Origin: CAYMCV01 sp964389005
GTDB lineage: Bacteria > Bacillota > Clostridia > Lachnospirales > Lachnospiraceae
DNA: 8,534 bases
Reading direction: 5' to 3'
Assembly (NCBI GenBank): GCA_964389005.1
Contig: CAYMCV010000111.1
Coordinates: 1 to 8,534 of the forward strand
Below are positions 6,025-8,534 of the stretch, in pieces (within the stretch, counting starts at the first letter, position 1; the number at the start of each line of letters is the position of its first letter). Made by a program: the position numbers and the translations under genes. The notes beneath the pieces are model-generated. The model did no database searches. It had not been told where the DNA came from and saw nothing but the letters and a program-made list of their open reading frames with translations.

Positions 6025-7040
6025 TGAAGAAAGTTGCTAAATTAGAGATAAGGGATAGAACAGAATTGTTTCAAGCTACTGCAATTTCGATGGGAATGCA
6101 GCCCAATGTAATAGAGAAAGACTTTTGGGTGTGTTTTATGCTGGACCATCTGTTCCATGATTGTAAGTACAAGGATGTATTTGTTTTTAAAGGTGGTACA
6201 AGTTTATCTAAATCGTACCATGTTATCGAAAGATTTTCCGAGGATATAGATTTGATCCTGGATTGGAGAAAAATTATTAATGACGAGATAAATCCTTGGG
6301 AAGAAAGGTCAAAGACTAAGCAGGATATATTTAATAAGCAGATTAACGCTGAAGCGGCAAAATTTTACAAAGAAGAATTGGTTCCGCAGTTGAATGTAGA
6401 AATGCAAGAAAAATTGGGGAACGGAGAATGGATTTTTGTTGATAAGGAAGATGAGATGGTGGTTAATTTTTATTATCCACAGATATTTGAAGCAGAGTAT
6501 CTGCGTTCCTGTGTAAGACTGGAAATTGGACCATTGGCAGAGTGGATGCCATCTCATGAGACTACAGTAACTCCGTTTGCAGCTGAAAAATATCCGGATA
6601 TATTTTTGCAAAAAGAGACCTCGGTTCTGACCATTGATGTGGAGAGAACCTTCTGGGAAAAACTCACCATATTACATATAATTGCAAACTTCCCGGAAGG
6701 AAAAGTATTGCCTGCCAGATACGCGAGACATTTATATGATGTTTATAATCTGGGTAATTCATGGGTGAAAGAAAGTGCATTTGATAGAAAAGAATTATTG
6801 GAAAAAGATGTTGTTTTTAAGCAAAAATTTTATTATGCCAAGGGTGCACATTATGAAACGGCAACCTTGGGTAGCATTGAACTTCTGCCCAAAGAAGCGG
6901 TGCTAAGTGCGTTGCATGAGGACTATCAGGCAATGAGGAATATGATATATGGGAATATACCAGAGTTTGAAGAGATACTTGCATTTCTTGAGATATTACA
7001 GGCTGAAATACATGAACTGAGAAGTAGTGAGATTTTGTGA
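6024..7040 (+). CDS. abiEii: AbiEii/AbiGii-family nucleotidyltransferase toxin
   Basis: A 338-residue nucleotidyltransferase-fold toxin (PF08843) and partner of the preceding antitoxin. AbiEii proteins cause growth arrest, aborting phage infection. The related MenT toxins add nucleotides to tRNA 3' ends. The catalytic motif is intact: VFKGGTSLSKSY (residues 54-65) followed by FSEDIDL (71-77), giving the GG(T/S)...DxD signature with D74 and D76. Downstream conserved blocks are VRLEIGPLAEWMP (164-176), ERTFWEKLTILH (207-218) with the Lys expected in the active site, and ARYARHLYDVYNL (231-243). The length exceeds the shorter AbiEii proteins of about 300 residues but looks complete. No strong ribosome binding site precedes the ATG (AGAAGGG at 6004-6010 is far), so expression probably depends on coupling to abiEi through the TAATG overlap. 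The target is not deducible. Confidence 0.87.
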   Translation: MKKVAKLEIRDRTELFQATAISMGMQPNVIEKDFWVCFMLDHLFHDCKYKDVFVFKGGTSLSKSYHVIERFSEDIDLILDWRKIINDEINPWEERSKTKQDIFNKQINAEAAKFYKEELVPQLNVEMQEKLGNGEWIFVDKEDEMVVNFYYPQIFEAEYLRSCVRLEIGPLAEWMPSHETTVTPFAAEKYPDIFLQKETSVLTIDVERTFWEKLTILHIIANFPEGKVLPARYARHLYDVYNLGNSWVKESAFDRKELLEKDVVFKQKFYYAKGAHYETATLGSIELLPKEAVLSALHEDYQAMRNMIYGNIPEFEEILAFLEILQAEIHELRSSEIL

Positions 7041-7096
7041 CGAATAGGAGAACGTGATGGAACAAATGATTTAATGGCCCGGTTGAATTGATAGAA

Positions 7097-7107
7097 TAGG
7101 TAATTGC
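7097..7107 (+). repeat. Right copy of the 11-bp direct repeat flanking the abiE module
   Basis: TAGGTAATTGC, identical to 5231-5241. It lies 56 bp after the toxin stop codon and is the first sequence after the module shared with its left side. See the left copy for interpretation. Confidence 0.5.
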
Positions 7108-7194
7108 GAAACAAGACCGCAATCTTGATTCAAAACAATGAATCAGTTGGAATTAATAATCCGCTGAATAATGAGTGCCCATTAAAAGGCTTGT

Positions 7195-7211
7195 GGCGTT
7201 TTGCAAACGCC
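7195..7211 (+). other. Hairpin shortly before the ahcY ribosome binding site
   Basis: GGCGTTT and AAACGCC form a perfect seven-pair stem over a TGC loop, ending 19 bases before AAGGAGG. There is no U tract after it, so it is unlikely to be a terminator. It may stabilise the message or be part of a larger leader fold. An alternative pairing of AGGC (7187-7190) with GCCT (7209-7212) would compete with it. Confidence 0.45.
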
Positions 7212-7243
7212 TAAAGAAGTAATGGAAATAAAGGAGGAAGACT

Positions 7244-8521
7244 ATGAGTAGTGAAATCAGAGACATTGCGCTGGCGGAGAGCGGAGAGCGCAAAATCGAA
7301 TGGGTTAAAAGGAATTGTGACCTGTTACGGACACTTGAGGCGGAATTTGCGGCAAGCAAACCGTTTGCCGGCAAGAAAGTTGCACTTTCCGTGCATTTGG
7401 AGGCAAAAACAGCATATCTTTGCAAAGTTTTGGCAGCAGGTGGCGCGGAGATGTATGTGACGGGTTCGAACCCGTTATCCACACAGGACGATGTTGCGGC
7501 GGCATTGGTTGCAGCAGGCCTGAATGTGTACGCATGGTACGATGCAACACCGGCGGAATACGAGTCGCATATTCGTAAGGTGCTGGAAATCGGACCGAAT
7601 ATCATTATTGACGACGGCGGTGATTTGGTACACATGATGCACACGGAATATCGTGATTTGATTCCGAACGTCATCGGCGGTTGCGAGGAGACAACAACGG
7701 GAATCATTCGTCTGGAGGCCATGGCGCGTGCCGGGGAGCTGCAATTCCCTATGGTAAAAGTGAACAATGCAGACTGTAAGCATTTATTTGACAACCGTTA
7801 CGGAACGGGACAGTCGGTATGGGATGGCATCAATCGTACAACGAACCTCATTGTTGCAGGTAAAATTGTTGTGGTTGCCGGATATGGCTGGTGCGGAAAA
7901 GGTACGGCGATGCGCGCGAAGGGATTAGGTGCACGCGTGGTGGTAACCGAAGTTGACCCAATTAAGGCAATCGAAGCGGTTATGGACGGATTCGACGTCA
8001 TGCCGATGAATGAAGCGGCAAAAGTAGGCGATTTCTTCATTACGGTAACCGGATGTGAAAAGGTCATTGATGCAGAGGATTTTGCGGTGATGAAAGATGG
8101 TGCGATTCTATGTAACGCGGGACATTTTGACTGTGAAATCGACATGGCATATTTGAAGACAATTGCCGTAGAGACGCGAGAACAACGTAAAAATATTATG
8201 GGATATTTACTTCCCGGCGGACAGTGGATTTTCGTTCTTGCGGAAGGACGTCTGGTGAACCTTGCGGCAGGCGACGGACATCCGGCAGAGATTATGGACA
8301 TGAGTTTTGCGATTCAGGCGTTGTCTGCAAAGTATCTTGTGGAACATGCGGGCGAAAAACAGGAGATACTCATTGATGTTCCGAAGGAAGTTGATCGCGA
8401 TGTCGCCAAGAGGAAACTGCAATTTCTTGGCAAGGAAATTGATACATTGACCGCAGAACAAGTGCGGTATCTGAACATGGGAGTGTGTGAAGAAAAGTCT
8501 GTAAATACAGATCTTCTATGA
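7244..8521 (+). CDS. ahcY: S-adenosylhomocysteine hydrolase, short archaeal/Thermotoga type
   Basis: NAD-dependent cytosolic enzyme (425 residues) that splits S-adenosylhomocysteine to adenosine and homocysteine in the activated methyl cycle; some close relatives use S-inosylhomocysteine. Conserved pieces in order: VHLEAKTAYL (50-59), NPLSTQDDVAAAL (76-88), IIDDGGDL (121-128), EETTTG (148-153), K179 and D183-N184 of CKHLFDNRYGTGQS, the Rossmann loop GYGWCGKG (213-220), AGHFD (292-296), and AEGRLVNLAAGDGHP (333-347). The adenine-site pattern H-x-E-x-K (residues 51-55) replaces the H-x-T-x-E of the human enzyme, and Thr188 replaces the Cys after DNxYG. Both changes, and the lack of the C-terminal KPDHYRY tail, match the archaeal/Thermotoga subfamily. 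AAGGAGG lies six bases before the ATG. Many Bacillota use Pfs/LuxS instead, so this gene tells something about the host. It ends 13 bp before the window edge. Confidence 0.93.
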   Translation: MSSEIRDIALAESGERKIEWVKRNCDLLRTLEAEFAASKPFAGKKVALSVHLEAKTAYLCKVLAAGGAEMYVTGSNPLSTQDDVAAALVAAGLNVYAWYDATPAEYESHIRKVLEIGPNIIIDDGGDLVHMMHTEYRDLIPNVIGGCEETTTGIIRLEAMARAGELQFPMVKVNNADCKHLFDNRYGTGQSVWDGINRTTNLIVAGKIVVVAGYGWCGKGTAMRAKGLGARVVVTEVDPIKAIEAVMDGFDVMPMNEAAKVGDFFITVTGCEKVIDAEDFAVMKDGAILCNAGHFDCEIDMAYLKTIAVETREQRKNIMGYLLPGGQWIFVLAEGRLVNLAAGDGHPAEIMDMSFAIQALSAKYLVEHAGEKQEILIDVPKEVDRDVAKRKLQFLGKEIDTLTAEQVRYLNMGVCEEKSVNTDLL

Positions 8522-8534
8522 TAAGTGTTGGGCT

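Larger units (their letters stand above)
7041..7243 (+). other. Non-coding gap / leader upstream of ahcY with several hairpins
   Basis: A 203-bp stretch without a credible gene. It holds the right copy of the flanking repeat (7097-7107) and small inverted repeats ATTGCG/CGCAAT (7103-7108, 7118-7123), TGATTCA/TGAATCA (7126-7132, 7139-7145) and GGCGTTT/AAACGCC (7195-7211). An 8-bp pairing, TTTAATGG (7070-7077) with CCATTAAA (7179-7186), could enclose the first two. I see no match to a SAM or SAH riboswitch I know and no convincing promoter; TAGAAT at 7092-7097 is the best -10 but lacks a good -35. The region ends in the strong ribosome binding site AAGGAGG (7231-7237). Confidence 0.5.

Noticed and set aside
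7041..7243. SAM-I or SAH riboswitch before ahcY
   Set aside because: I looked for the conserved core segments of these riboswitches and did not find them in this gap.
7153..7794. Open frame of 213 codons on the - strand opposite ahcY
   Set aside because: It lies antisense to an unmistakable enzyme gene, has no ribosome binding site or family resemblance, and its composition is what the coding strand's codon bias would produce.
7798..8301. Open frame of 167 codons on the - strand opposite ahcY
   Set aside because: Shadow of the same gene in another frame, with no recognisable domain.
1..8534. CRISPR arrays, tRNA or rRNA genes, transposases or integrases
   Set aside because: No repeat-spacer pattern, cloverleaf-like sequence, rRNA segment or recombinase motif was seen on either strand.

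Overview
The window looks like chromosomal DNA of a motile, low-to-mid GC Gram-positive anaerobe of the Bacillota, most likely class Clostridia (a Lachnospiraceae-like genome is my best guess). This rests on the strong AGGAGG-type ribosome binding sites, the style of the intrinsic terminators, the DRFPF-type zinc-binding lipoprotein and the Thermotoga/archaeal-type SAH hydrolase. The taxonomic call is inference. All genes read on the + strand.

Layout: (1) 2-871, the C-terminal signalling part of a methyl-accepting chemotaxis protein, cut by the window start and closed by a strong intrinsic terminator (962-993). (2) 1050-4139, a compact zinc-uptake operon: a near-consensus promoter with a palindrome over the predicted transcription start, then a Fur-family regulator (zur), a His-rich zinc-binding lipoprotein (znuA), the ATPase (znuC) and the membrane permease (znuB). 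A stem-loop follows at 4154-4183. (3) 4299-5228, a monocistronic five-bladed beta-propeller protein resembling the N-terminal domain of glucosamine inositolphosphorylceramide transferase (GINT1_N, GH43-like fold). It has no glycosyltransferase domain of its own. (4) 5361-7040, a two-gene AbiE-type (type IV) toxin-antitoxin/phage-defence module. The antitoxin-like regulator (AbiEi/DUF6088) and the nucleotidyltransferase toxin (AbiEii) overlap by one base, and a textbook promoter has its -10 box bracketed by a perfect 8-bp inverted repeat. The module is AT-richer than its neighbours in sampled stretches and is flanked by an exact 11-bp direct repeat (5231-5241 and 7097-7107), which suggests acquisition as a cassette. 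(5) 7244-8521, an S-adenosylhomocysteine hydrolase of the short archaeal/Thermotoga type with a hairpin-rich leader.

How they work together: zur-znuACB is one transcription unit that senses and imports zinc, probably with autoregulation by Zur. The abiE pair is a self-regulated defence module. The chemoreceptor, propeller protein and SAH hydrolase have no evident functional link to their neighbours. No completely new system stands out. The best leads are the AbiE operator and flanking repeats, the Zur-box candidate, the altered metal site and expanded His loop of ZnuA, the orphan propeller, and the question of whether the hydrolase acts on S-inosylhomocysteine.
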